From Yinghuangia elevatio (lineage in GTDB: Bacteria > Actinomycetota > Actinomycetes > Streptomycetales > Streptomycetaceae): a stretch of 23,264 bases of DNA. The stretch is from assembly GCF_040649515.1 (NCBI RefSeq), contig NZ_JBEZFP010000140.1, positions 1 through 23,264 on the forward strand, in the 5' to 3' direction. This document shows, one piece after another, positions 1 to 8,200 of the stretch. A program made the position numbers and the translations under genes. The stretch's first letter is position 1. Every line of letters begins with the position of its first letter. The notes beneath the pieces are model-generated. The model was given only the letters and a program-made list of their open reading frames with translations. It did no database searches and was not told the origin of the DNA.

Positions 1-1
1 C

Positions 2-152
2 CTCCGGAGACACGACGCGCTGTCCCCTACGGGGACAGAAGTCTGTAACGGCGCTCCGCGCCTTTAGCTGGCTAGAGCGGAGGGCGTGTACCCTTGCGTT
101 ACATTTTCTGATTGCGGTGGGTGGCCCCCGCGAGGTGGGCCGGCCTCCGGCC
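2..152. repeat. cluster of short inverted repeats with 3-base loops
   Basis: Several perfect inverted repeats are packed together. CTCCGGAG lies at 2-9. Arms CTGTCCCC/GGGGACAG with loop TAC lie at 20-38. Arms GGCGC/GCGCC with loop TCC lie at 50-62. TAGC/GCTA with a two-base gap lies at 65-74, nested inside CTCCGC (54-59) and GCGGAG (77-82). Arms GGCCGG/CCGGCC with loop CCT lie at 138-152. Runs of palindromes with three-base loops are characteristic of Streptomyces telomere ends, but the loops here are not the usual GCA, and one hairpin could simply be a terminator of a gene outside the window. The repeats are seen directly; the telomere reading is inference. Confidence 0.6.
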
Positions 153-320
153 GTGTCTGCGCCATCTGTTGCGCTCCTTGGGGGCCCTTGGGAGGCCTGA
201 GCTGGCATTTTCGGCGTCCTAGTGGGCTTCTGCGGGTGTCGGCCTGGCGAGCTGCGGGCGTCAGGGCTTTCTCGTGGGTCTCGCTGGCCTGGGCGGCTCC
301 CGTGTTGTGTGCCCCGAGTA

Positions 321-403
321 TGTCACGCTGCAAGACTGTACCTAAAGTGTACCGCCAAAGTGTGTCACAGGCAAGATGTGTCACGTTTCTACTGTTATAT
401 ATT
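321..403. promoter_or_regulatory. direct repeats TGTCAC/TGTACC next to an AT-rich box
   Basis: TGTCAC occurs at 321, 363 and 379. TGTACC occurs at 337 and again, as TGTACCG, at 348, so the two are 11 bases apart, one helical turn. A TATATT box follows at 398-403. The TGTACCG word recurs as an inverted repeat upstream of the giant Tap-like gene (11185-11219), so both places could bind the same protein. No gene obviously starts downstream of this block, so its target is unknown. Confidence 0.3.
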
Positions 404-703
404 GGTCTGAACCATTCGGGCGATGATGGTAGGCGTCGGCGCTATTTTGAAGGGCTTGATTTCGGATCTGGCTAAGTTGTCGGCCGAATGGGAATGGGCA
501 GCGAAAAGGAAGGTCTGTGCGGGGACAAATTCGGTGCTTCGGTGGGCTGTCGGTATATTCGGATGAACGTCCCGGTTGTGCGGTGTTCCGGTGCTGGAAT
601 CTGGAATGCGGGGGCTTTTTGGTGCTGCGGTGCGCCTGTATACGGCGTTGCGGCCTGCTGTGTGCAGTGCCTCTGCAGCGCGGTGCGTTGACGTGGCGGG
701 GGT

Positions 704-1227
704 TGGTGGTCCCGAGGTACGGGGTGGACAGCGGCTGCTCGTCGCGGTCGAAGGGGGCGTCGGCGGAGGGCGGCGGTAGTGGAGCGTCGCGGCGGCTTTG
801 GTGAGGGGGCGGCTGGCGAAGGCGTTGTAAGCGCGGGGCGGGTCGTCCTCGCGGCGCAGGATGGGCAGGCCCGTGGCGAGGAGTTGGAAGTCCGGCCCAG
901 GAGCCACGTCGGCTTCCTCGGCCGGGGCGGCGGCGAACTCCTGGTGCCACCGCTCGTGTAGGCGCCCCAGTCGGAGTCGAGTTCTTGGATGGCGTCGACC
1001 CAGATGCCGGCGAGGGCGGCCGCGTTGCCGGTCACCAGGGCATCGACGGCGTCGTCCCAGATGTAGCGTCCCTGGATCCGGCGCACCCGCAACTCGCGGC
1101 GGCGAGACTCCAGGACGACGTCCTGGTTGACCGGGTGGATCTCGATCGCCGTGCCGCGGCCGCCGCGGTTCAGGTGCCGCTTCAACGCCCCAGGGTTGGC
1201 CAGGACGTTGCGGGCACGCAGATTCCA
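704..1227. repeat. copy 1 of a duplicated terminal-protein-gene block
   Basis: This stretch is clearly similar to 4183-4908. The shared part runs from the GGTGGTCC word through a G-rich tail into the last third of the terminal-protein-like gene. Copy 1 lacks roughly 140 bases present in copy 2 (about 4487-4632), including the stop codon and last codons of the gene. The similarity stops abruptly after 1227, where copy 2 continues into the rest of the gene. Confidence 0.75.
955..1227 (-). pseudogene. truncated Tpg-like terminal protein (C-terminal remnant)
   Basis: The minus-strand frame gives about 91 residues nearly identical to residues 106-196 of the intact terminal-protein-like protein at 4600-5217. 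They begin WNLRARNVLANPGALK and end in the DSDWGAYT stretch. Differences are few and conservative (K for Q, V for I, G for D). The N-terminal helix-turn-helix half is absent: upstream sequence switches to unrelated, frame-broken DNA at 1228. The native stop is lost through an internal deletion, so the frame runs on into low-complexity sequence. This is a decayed duplicate rather than a working gene. A short product ending in junk sequence cannot be excluded. Confidence 0.75.
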
Positions 1228-1299
1228 CGCCTGCCCAGGGGCTGTGGTCTCGTGTGTGGCACGGGCATGGTCGAGGTGGTCGCCGCGGCCTGCAGCAGC

Positions 1300-1492
1300 A
1301 GGTCCGCCGGCGGTCCCACCCGGCAAGCAGCACTACCAGCTCCAGTGCGGCCGCATGCACCGCGGTCCACGCCTGCGGTGCCCGCCGCTCCTCCGCGAAC
1401 GTTGCGCGGCCAGCGCGGCGCGCAATCGCCTCCGACTGCGAGGCCGCGCCGTCCGGCGGGTCGAAGGCCAGATGCGCCGAAGCCGGCACCAC
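1300..1492 (-). pseudogene. unidentified coding remnant
   Basis: The minus strand encodes about 60 residues with strong third-position G/C bias, including AHLAFDPPDG and TAVHAAALELVVLLAGWD. This looks like genuine former coding sequence. The frame soon degenerates into Arg/Pro-rich text and there is no credible start or stop. I do not recognise the family. It lies between the broken recombinase remnant and the truncated terminal-protein copy and is probably part of the same decayed insertion. Confidence 0.3.
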
Positions 1493-1559
1493 CGAGCGGA
1501 ATGCGGCGGCGCCGGTCCCTGTCCTGGGCCATCGGTGTCGACGTCACGCCCGACCCACG

Positions 1560-1770
1560 ACAGCCCGCCGCGCCGGTTCCGAGCACGACGGCGTTGGCAG
1601 CGGGGTCAGCGCGCACGGGCGCCGCGGCGGCGCCGGTGGTCGAGCCAGCCGGGGATCGCCTGGCGGGTGAAGTCGTCGAGCGGTCGGGCTCGTCCGGCCA
1701 GGGTGTGTGCATCGCTTCGGCGGTCTGCCGGGGTGTGAGCGGAGGGGTGGCGGCGTAGTCGTGGCGGCCG
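1560..1770 (-). pseudogene. frameshifted recombinase/integrase-like remnant
   Basis: Reading the minus strand across frames gives LTPRQTAEAMHT, then LAGRARPLDDFTRQAIPGW followed by LDHRRRR, then ADPAANAVVLGTGAAG. Two frame changes are needed, one at a CACACA run near 1708-1714 and one near 1620. The string resembles the N-terminal-to-middle part of tyrosine recombinases found on actinomycete mobile elements, where 'RPLDDFTR..LLAWLDHRR' followed by 'TANPHLL' is familiar. That recognition is from memory and only moderate. No catalytic Arg/His/Tyr residues can be placed, so it is a dead fragment in any case. Confidence 0.35.
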
Positions 1771-1929
1771 TCACGGATCTTTGCGGCGGGGTGCGGAAGG
1801 GGGTGCGGTTCCGGGTCTGCTCGGGCGCGGCGGTGGGGAGAAGACGTTCGGCGGGATCCGGGATGGGCCCGGCGGGCGGTCCACACGAAAACGCGGCCGA
1901 ACCGGCGCTTCGGGGCTGTTCCTTGCCCC

Positions 1930-2166
1930 GTGGCCGAGCGTCATCCCAAGATCGGTAAGGCTCAGACCTGTCCTGGGGAGGGCTTGCGCACGATCAATCC
2001 CATGGTGGCCGCTGCCGCGTCGGCGTGCGCGGCCACGGTGGCCGCGCATGCCGCAACGGAGGCTGCGTACGCCGAAGGGGCCGAGAAGTGCACGTGCAAT
2101 CGGCCTGTCGCCGAGGTCTGCTGCTGCTTCGAGCATGTGGCCCCGCAGTGGCAGCGCTCGGACTGA
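1930..2166 (+). CDS. small Ala/Cys-rich hypothetical protein
   Basis: This is an open frame of 78 codons starting with GTG. An ATG at 2002 gives 54 residues. The second half has high third-position G/C and ends in a Cys-containing segment, EKCTCNRPVAEVCCCFEH, before the stop. The first part is a simple alanine helix. No ribosome binding site is evident at either start, and the family is unknown to me. It lies in the same direction as the lipoprotein gene 90 bases downstream. It may be a real small gene or a chance frame in GC-rich DNA. Confidence 0.3.
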   Translation: MAERHPKIGKAQTCPGEGLRTINPMVAAAASACAATVAAHAATEAAYAEGAEKCTCNRPVAEVCCCFEHVAPQWQRSD

Positions 2167-2254
2167 TTCCTCCCACCCCATCGCACGGTGCGCGCCGACA
2201 CCTCTCCGCCTCGGTGCGCACGTCCGCACGTCCGCACTCAGGGAGCAGGAACAG

Positions 2255-3229
2255 ATGCGCGCACGTACGCCGGCGGGTGCCGCCGTCCCCGCCTCGTCGC
2301 GTCGTCGCGGGAACGTGTGGGTTCTCGCCTTGGCGGCATGCTGCGCCGTATTTGCCGTGTCCTCGTGTTCGCCGCCGTCCGACGGAGAGCAAGAGGGCGG
2401 CGGGTCGGTGAACGCGTCGCCGGAAATGCCGAGTGTTCCCCCGCTGGTTCAAGGGCCTCCCCCGGCCGTGGCGGTGGTGCCGGAGCTTGCCGGCATGTAC
2501 GGGCAACGGCTGCCCGTGGAGGACTACCTTCTCCAGCCCGACCAGGTGTCGAGGATTCAGGCGGCCCGCAGGGCGCTGGTGGTGCGGTGCATGAGAAGCA
2601 AGGGCATCGACTTCGGTTTCCCGGCAGCCGCTGGGCCGCACTCGTCGAACGCCGGGAAGACCCAGTCCGAGATGCGTTATGTCACGCCGCCGGAGGTGGC
2701 CGCGAAGTTCGGTTATCACAGTCCGGATGGGCAGGGGCAGGCGCCGGAGTCACCCGGGCTGCCGAAGGCGACCGAGGAAGCGCTTTTTGGCAAGGACGGG
2801 AAGAGCGGCTGCTACGCCGAGGTGGACGAGGACTTCGACAGGCGCGCACTCCTTGTCCAGGACGCCGAGTCCGTTGTCGCCATCAACATTGACAACATGG
2901 CGCGGTCGATGGAGGACCCGCGTATGAAGGCTGCGTTCGCGTTGTGGTCGGGATGTATGAAGGCCAGGGGCTACGCGTACGGGACGCCTATGGAGGCCTC
3001 TGCCGATCCCCGCTGGATCCAGCGGCCGACGGCGACGCCCGAGGAGATCGCCACGGCCGTCGCGCATACCTCGTGCATGACGGAGACCAACATCGTCGGC
3101 ACCTGGTTCGCCGTCGAATCTGCCTACGAGCAGCGTGACATCGAGGCGAAGGCAGCCGAACTCGCGGCGTACAAGACGGTGATCGAGAACACGTTGCGCT
3201 TCGCGGACTCCGTGCTGGCGCAGCCCTGA
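2255..3229 (+). CDS. secreted lipoprotein of unknown function
   Basis: The product has 324 residues. The N-terminus is a lipoprotein signal: an Arg-rich start, a hydrophobic stretch VWVLALAACCAVFAV and a lipobox VSSC with the modified Cys at about residue 38. A Pro/Gly/Ser linker follows. The mature part is alpha-helical and has conserved-looking Cys motifs: VVRCMRSKGIDFGF, SGCYAEVDEDFDR, LWSGCMKARGYAYG and HTSCMTETN. Such Cys-Met pairs are common in Streptomyces exported lipoproteins with no assigned function. The ATG at 2255 is chosen because GGGAGCAGGA lies just upstream and the signal peptide begins there; the frame is open further upstream but non-coding in character. The inhibitor gene starts 51 bases downstream on the same strand. 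Membrane anchoring at the outer face is inferred from the lipobox. Confidence 0.85.
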   Translation: MRARTPAGAAVPASSRRRGNVWVLALAACCAVFAVSSCSPPSDGEQEGGGSVNASPEMPSVPPLVQGPPPAVAVVPELAGMYGQRLPVEDYLLQPDQVSRIQAARRALVVRCMRSKGIDFGFPAAAGPHSSNAGKTQSEMRYVTPPEVAAKFGYHSPDGQGQAPESPGLPKATEEALFGKDGKSGCYAEVDEDFDRRALLVQDAESVVAINIDNMARSMEDPRMKAAFALWSGCMKARGYAYGTPMEASADPRWIQRPTATPEEIATAVAHTSCMTETNIVGTWFAVESAYEQRDIEAKAAELAAYKTVIENTLRFADSVLAQP

Positions 3230-3280
3230 GGCGTCGCGCAGCCGCGCGGCGACCACCATGAACCACCACTAGGAGGCAAC

Positions 3281-3703
3281 ATGCGTGCCCTGACCTTCAG
3301 GTCGGCCCTTGCCGCTGCTTCGGCGACGGCTGCTCTCGGTGCTCTCCTCGTCGCGGCTCCCCCGGCGCAGGCCGCGGGGCCGAGCTTTTGCGACGAGGCA
3401 ACGGGCGACACGTGCCTGTACTACAACTCCGGCCGGACGGGCGGGTTCTACGGGGCGTCGCAGAACGTTGTGAACTACACGTCCGACATGAAGTTCGGCA
3501 TAGGCAATGGGAAGGGCTTGCCGGTGAAGAACAACGCCGCGTCGGTCTACAACTTTCACCGGATCTGGAACGTGACCATTTACTACAACTCGAACAAGAG
3601 CTGCGCGTACGCGTGCCAGTCCTTTGCGCCGAAAACGGGCGGCAACCTCAACTCGCAGATGAAGAACAACAATGCCTCGCAGGGGTACTGGCTCCCGGCC
3701 TGA
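3281..3703 (+). CDS. secreted peptidase inhibitor family I36-like protein
   Basis: The product has 140 residues. It has a clear Sec signal peptide: MRALTFRS, a hydrophobic Ala/Leu segment and cleavage near APPAQA-AG (residue 31-32). The mature domain has four cysteines (about 37, 45, 108, 112), able to form two disulfides, and the motif DTCLYYNSGRTGGFYG. That pattern is typical of the SMPI-like I36 family of Streptomyces metalloproteinase inhibitors, which have a small beta-rich crystallin-like fold. Many members annotated I36 have no tested inhibitor activity. The start is supported by AGGAGG seven bases before the ATG. The gene follows the lipoprotein gene with a 51-base gap and could be co-transcribed, though its strong Shine-Dalgarno allows independent translation. 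Confidence 0.85.
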   Translation: MRALTFRSALAAASATAALGALLVAAPPAQAAGPSFCDEATGDTCLYYNSGRTGGFYGASQNVVNYTSDMKFGIGNGKGLPVKNNAASVYNFHRIWNVTIYYNSNKSCAYACQSFAPKTGGNLNSQMKNNNASQGYWLPA

Positions 3704-3833
3704 CCTGGGCTGTTGGCTGTCGGGGGTGACGGCCCGTTTTCGGGGTGGTCGGCCTTGACGGTGGTGCCGCTGCCCGGGTCGGGCCTGATGCTGCGGGCCC
3801 GGCCCGGGCAGACCCGGCGCTGCCCCGGGGCCT

Positions 3834-3880
3834 GGGCTGGGCTGGGCTGGGCTGGGCTGGGCTGGGCTGGGCTGGGCTGG
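3834..3880 (+). repeat. (GGGCT)9 tandem repeat
   Basis: Nine consecutive GGGCT units run from 3834 and end in a longer G run. The plus strand has many evenly spaced G3 tracts with two-base spacers, so it can form G-quadruplexes. It lies about 720 bases beyond the stop codon of the terminal-protein-like gene, in the G-rich gap. Repeat number in such pentamers usually varies by slippage. Confidence 0.95.
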
Positions 3881-4160
3881 GGCCGAACTGCATTCGCATG
3901 TGTGAGGGGTCGGGCGCGGCCTGGCGGAGATCGGCCCGTCCGATCGGCCCGGAGACGACACGTTCGCCGTCGGCGGCCGGGGCTGGCTGGTGCCGGGTGC
4001 GCGGCTGGGGTGTCGGCGCGCTGACGCGGGTGTGGACGGCAGCGGGTTCGGGGCGGTGTCCGGCGAGGGCGGTTGCCTGTTCTGCAACGTGGTGCGGGGA
4101 TGTGGCGGGTGCAGGTCATCAGGAGCGCGGCGGCGGGGCGGGGGTCGGTGGGCCGGGGCC

Positions 4161-4198
4161 GGGGGGCGGTGGTCCGGGGGGCGGTGGTCCGGGGGGCC
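4161..4198 (+). repeat. 15-bp G-rich tandem repeat
   Basis: The unit GGGGGGCGGTGGTCC occurs twice in tandem (4161-4175, 4176-4190), followed by a partial third unit. It adds to the G-quadruplex potential of this gap and marks the left edge of the block duplicated at 704-1227. Confidence 0.85.
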
Positions 4199-4908
4199 GG
4201 GGTGGGCAACGGTTGCTCGTCGTGGTCGGAGGGGGCCTCGCTGGGGGTGGGTCGTGGCGGTGGTGGAGCGTGGCGGTGGTGGAGCGTGGCGGTGGTCTTG
4301 GTGAGGGGGGTGTGGCCGCCCGTCCGTCACGGGGCTGGTGAAGGCGTTGTGTGCGCCGGGCGGGTGGTCCTCTAACGTCCTCGCGGCGCAGGGTGGGGTC
4401 CCCGGCGGGGGTGGGGCACCGGTCCGGGGGCGCGTTGGCTTCCTGGGCCGGGGCGGTGGCGAACTCCTGGTGCCGTTGCTGCTGTTCGTGGCGTTGGCTG
4501 GGGCTGACTGACGGCTTTGGTGGGGTTCTGTTCCCGGGTGTTGGTAGGTGAGTGTGGGGGTGTGCCGGGACAAGGTCGGGTGGGTTGGGGTGTGGCGGGT
4601 CAGGCGCCGAGGCCGATGTGGGAGACGTAGGTGTAGGCGCCCCAGTCGGAGTCGAGTTCTTGGATGGCGTCGACCCAGATGTCGGCGAGGGCGGCCGTGT
4701 TGCCGGCGACGAGGGCGTCGACGGCGTCGTCCCAGATGTAGCGGCCCTGGATGCGGCGCACCCGCAGCTCGCGGCGGCGGGACTCCAGCACCACGTCCTG
4801 GTTGATCGGGTGGATCTCGATCGCGGTGCCGCGGCCGCCGCGGTTCAGGTGCTGTTTCAGTGCGCCGGGGTTGGCCAGGACGTTGCGGGCGCGCAGGTTC
4901 CAGTAGGC
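4183..4908. repeat. copy 2 of the duplicated terminal-protein-gene block
   Basis: This is the intact counterpart of 704-1227. It contains the G-rich downstream flank and the last third of the terminal-protein-like gene. It includes the ~140-base segment lost from copy 1 and a 16-base tandem repeat at 4253-4296. Confidence 0.75.
4253..4296 (+). repeat. 16-bp tandem repeat
   Basis: The unit CGTGGCGGTGGTGGAG occurs at 4253-4268 and 4269-4284, with a partial third copy to about 4296. Copy 1 of the block (near 765-800) has only about one such unit, so the array expanded here or contracted there. Confidence 0.85.
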
Positions 4909-5217
4909 GGTGTCGATGGCTTCGGCGTTGGCCGGCAGCGGTCGGCGGGTGCCGCGGGTCCAGGTGCGGAGTGTGGCCGGGGTGGCGGTGATGCCGGCCT
5001 CTGCGAGGGCTGCGGGGCCGCCTTGGTGGGTGGTGAGGTAGCGCATGCGGGCCATCAGGCCGCGGCGGGTGGTGACCGGGGACTTGATGCCGCCTTCGGT
5101 GATCATCCGTTCCAGGGCGTCCTCGAGGGCGCGGCCGAGTGCGGTGCCTCCGTGGATGTTGCCCGTATCCCGGTCCGCCCCGTATGCGCCGAACCGGCGC
5201 CATCCGTCCGTGGACAT
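4600..5217 (-). CDS. Tpg-like telomere terminal protein
   Basis: The product has 205 residues. Its plan matches Streptomyces terminal proteins (Tpg, about 185 residues). A short N-terminal tail is followed by LMARMRYLTTHQGGPAALAE and TLRTWTRGTRRPLPAN (about 54-97). These correspond to the Tpg 'AQMRYL' segment and its helix-turn-helix. Then come a basic segment RARNV (109-113), a 'GRGTAIEIHP' beta segment (about 128-137), ELRVRRIQGRYI, and a final helix ADIWVDAIQEL matching the 'LREITAEALGEVYF' end of Tpg. Tpg proteins are linked to the 5' DNA ends and prime end-patching synthesis through a threonine; Thr131 lies in the comparable segment, but that is inference. The ATG at 5217 is preceded by AAGGGA and lies 20 bases after the stop of the Tap-like gene, the same tap-tpg order as in Streptomyces. 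A truncated second copy lies at 955-1227. A divergent DNA-binding protein of other function is possible. Confidence 0.7.
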   Translation of the reverse strand: MSTDGWRRFGAYGADRDTGNIHGGTALGRALEDALERMITEGGIKSPVTTRRGLMARMRYLTTHQGGPAALAEAGITATPATLRTWTRGTRRPLPANAEAIDTAYWNLRARNVLANPGALKQHLNRGGRGTAIEIHPINQDVVLESRRRELRVRRIQGRYIWDDAVDALVAGNTAALADIWVDAIQELDSDWGAYTYVSHIGLGA

Positions 5218-5237
5218 CGTCTCGGAATCCCTTTTTT

Positions 5238-8200
5238 CTAGGCGGCGCTGCGGGGCAGGGTGTATTGCTCTTTCAGTTTCATTTCCTGGGTGAGGCGGCC
5301 TTCGTTGAATACCTGGCGCCAGTCGCCGCCGGTGACGTGGAGTTCGTCGGTGCCGCGCAAGGAGACGACGGTGAGTCCTTGTGTATGGGCGCGGTGTGCT
5401 TTGTACCAGAGGTTCGCGAATGCTTGTGATCGGAAGCTGTGCATGTATTCGGAGCGGCGCATTTCGCGGTTCGCGCTGGATTCTCCGATGGTCGAGACGA
5501 GTTTCGCGTACATGGCTTTGATGTAGGCTTCGGCGGCTGTGTCGCCGCCTCGGATGGCGTCTTCGCGGGCCAGGGTCAGGACTCGGCGGAATTTTTCGAA
5601 CAGGATCTCCGTCCCGCCCGAGGTCCAGTTCTCGGCGATGACCGGGGCCTCGCACAGTTTGAGTGTGGCGCAGCGGATCAGGAGCCGGATGGTGGGGTCG
5701 GTCAGGATGACAGGGCCACTCTCGCGGCGGTTTCCGATCGGGTCGGGCAGGTGCGGATGGTCCCATGTGGGGCGGGAGTTCAGGAGGTAGACGCCTGCGC
5801 GTTTCGGGTTGAAGCCGCCGCCTGGGTCGTGGATGAGCTTGCCGATGGGCAGGTGTGTCTTGAGTGCGGACAGGTACGCGGCGTTGGTGTCCAGGACGGC
5901 GACGGTGGCCGGGGGGCGGGTGCCGGCTTCCAGTTCGTCGAGGAGGGCGGCGTTGGACCATTTGTGGCGGCCCTCCCATACTTCGTCCGCGCCGTTGCGG
6001 GTCTTTTTCCGGAGGATGTCGGGGAGTTCCGGGAAGGCGGTGTGCTCGTATGTCGATCCCACTCGGGTGGCTTCGAAAAGGGCCATCGCGTCGGGAATTG
6101 CCCTTTTCTCCAGGGCGGTGATCGCGGCGTCGACGTCGCCGTCGTGTTCGGCGAGGGTCCGGTCGACCGCGCGCGTGATCATCTTCGTGAAGTCGGAGTA
6201 GTCCCGGCCGCCGTACTTTCCCTCCCCCGTGCCCGGCGCCGATGCCGATGCCGATGCCGGGCGGGACGGGGCCTGGCGCGGTGTCGGGGAGGTCTTGGTG
6301 GGGGGCTGCGCGGCCCGGTCCGGTGCCCGGCCTGTACCGGGCGCGGTGTTGGGGGTGTTGGGGGGCTGCAGGGTGTGCCCTGGGTACTCCTCGGGGTCCT
6401 CGGGGCCGGGGTTGGCGAGGTCGGTGGTGGGCCCGGTGGGGGCTGATGGCGGTGCGGTCGGCGGTGCGGGGGTGGTGGGTGGGCGCTGCGCGGTTCCGGG
6501 GCGGGTGACCTCGGGCCATGCCCCGGGGGCGGTGGGAGCGGTGGGAGCGGTGCCGGTTTCGGGAGTGGGCGAGGAGGGCGAAGGGCTGGGTGCGGCGGGG
6601 GTGTTCGGGGTGTGTACCGGTGTGCGGCCGGACGTGGTCCGGGCTGGGGTGGGCGCGTGGCCGGGTGTGGCGGGGGTGGGGGTGGGTGTGGGGGTGCTGG
6701 GGTTCGGGGGGAAGGCGTTGGGGGCAGGGCGTGCGGGTGGGTCCAGGAGGCGGGCGTGGGCCAGGTCGGCGTACAGGACGGCTTCGCCGAGGGTGCCGAG
6801 GTCGCGTTCGGTGGCGGTGGCGTGGACCCACGTCGGTTGCGGGGTGCCGTCGGTGGTCAGGAGCAGCTGTACATCCGCCGCCAGGCCTGTGGCCTGCCCG
6901 CCGGCGGGGCTGGGCGTAGCGGGGGGCGGGCTGTCCAGGACGGCGAGGACTGGCACGTGGCGGGTGCGGGCGAGGTGCGTGAGGGCCTGAGCGGCGTCGG
7001 CGACCTGCGTGGGGCCGGACAGCGGCAGACGCGGGTCCGGAGCGGTTTGGAGGCGGTCGACCACCACCAGCGCCAGGTCTGGCAGTTCGGCGGCGGTCGC
7101 GTCGATTGCGTCCGCGGTCAGGCCGGCGCCGTCGTCCAGGAAGAGCGGGGCGGCGGCGAGGTGGCCGTACAGGATCCGGGCGTCGTCGCGTTCGGCGTCG
7201 GTGAGGCGGCCGGCGCGCAGGCGGCGGTAGTCGACCGGGAGGTGCGCGGCGACGATCCGGGCGGTGACGTCGGCGGCGGTCAGGCCGGACGCGGCGTACA
7301 GGACGGGCAGGTTCCGGTCGAGGGCGGTGGTGCGGGCTGCGGCGGTGGCCAGGAGGCTGCCGCCGACGCCGGGGGCGGCGGTCACGAGGTAGAGGCGGCC
7401 GGGCTGCAGCGGGCCGAGTAGGTCGTCCAGGGTGCGGATGCCCAGCGCGGCACCGGTGTTCGGCGTGGTGGCGGGGTCGGCGGTCGGGGTCAGGACGGTG
7501 TTCAGGACGTCCGCGAAGGAGGACAGCCGGCGCGGCGCAGGGCGCAGCGACGGGGTCGGGGGGGTTGTCGGTGCCGGGGGTGCCGGGGTGGTTGCCGCCG
7601 GTGCGGCGGGCCCGGCAGCAGGGCGGGCGGAGGGCGGGACGGCGCCGGGCGGCGGCGCGTCTGCGCGTTCGGCGGGCACTGCGGCCGCGGGGGCCGTGGG
7701 GGTGGGGGTGGGAGGAGCAGGTGCCGGGGCGGTAGTGGCCGGGGCGGTAGTGGCCGGGGCGGGCGCCGCGGGCGCAGTGGTGTTCGCGGCGGGCAGCGCG
7801 GTCGTGGTCGTGGCGGCGGGGGCCGGTACGGGTGCGGGTGTGATGGCGGTTCTCTCGTCGACGGCCGCCGCGGCCCAGGCGGCGGGTGGAGCGGGCAGGG
7901 CAGGAGCGGGCGCCGACGCGGTCGTGGTGTCCGCGGTGCCGGGCGCAGCGGCGGAACCGGCAACCGGAGGGGCGGCCGGGGCGGGAACCGGGGTAGCGGG
8001 CGCGGCGGGTGCCGGGGCAGGCCCGGCGGAGGTGGTCTCGACGGCCGGGGGCGGGGCGGTGCCGGGAGCCGGGGTGGGGGCGCCGTCGGGGCCGGCGGGC
8101 AGGAGGACCGCGACGGGCGTGCTGTGGCGGCGCAGGACCTGCGGGCGGCCGGCCGCGGCGTGCGCGATCAGCTCGCCCAGGTGTTTGCGGCCCTGGACGG

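Larger units (their letters stand above)
1..703. other. left non-coding region
   Basis: I find no convincing gene here. Open frames on both strands lack codon bias, ribosome binding sites and recognisable protein motifs. The region holds the inverted-repeat cluster at 2-152, the TGTCAC/TGTACC repeat block at 321-403, and an AT-rich island (around 393-403) that stands out against the GC-rich background. Bases 410-703 show nothing I can interpret. Confidence 0.55.
3704..4599. other. G-rich intergenic region full of tandem repeats
   Basis: No gene is supported between the inhibitor gene and the end of the terminal-protein-like gene. The plus strand is extremely G-rich and carries three tandem repeats, annotated separately. 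Long open frames on both strands are low-complexity Gly/Trp or Pro/Arg text. The part after about 4183 is the downstream flank of the terminal-protein-like gene and is duplicated at 704-950. Because it is retained in both copies, it may have been part of the original unit rather than random sequence. Confidence 0.6.

Noticed and set aside
20..38. Simple Rho-independent terminator
   Set aside because: The stem is strong, but no T-run follows and no gene is visible to its left within the window. Kept only as part of the palindrome cluster.
985..1758. A 257-codon plus-strand frame
   Set aside because: It is antisense to the truncated terminal-protein copy and the recombinase remnant and has no recognisable motif.
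3269..5203. A 644-codon minus-strand frame spanning the inhibitor gene and G-rich gap
   Set aside because: Pro/Arg/His-rich noise from the C-rich strand of the repeats. It overlaps two well-supported genes in other frames.
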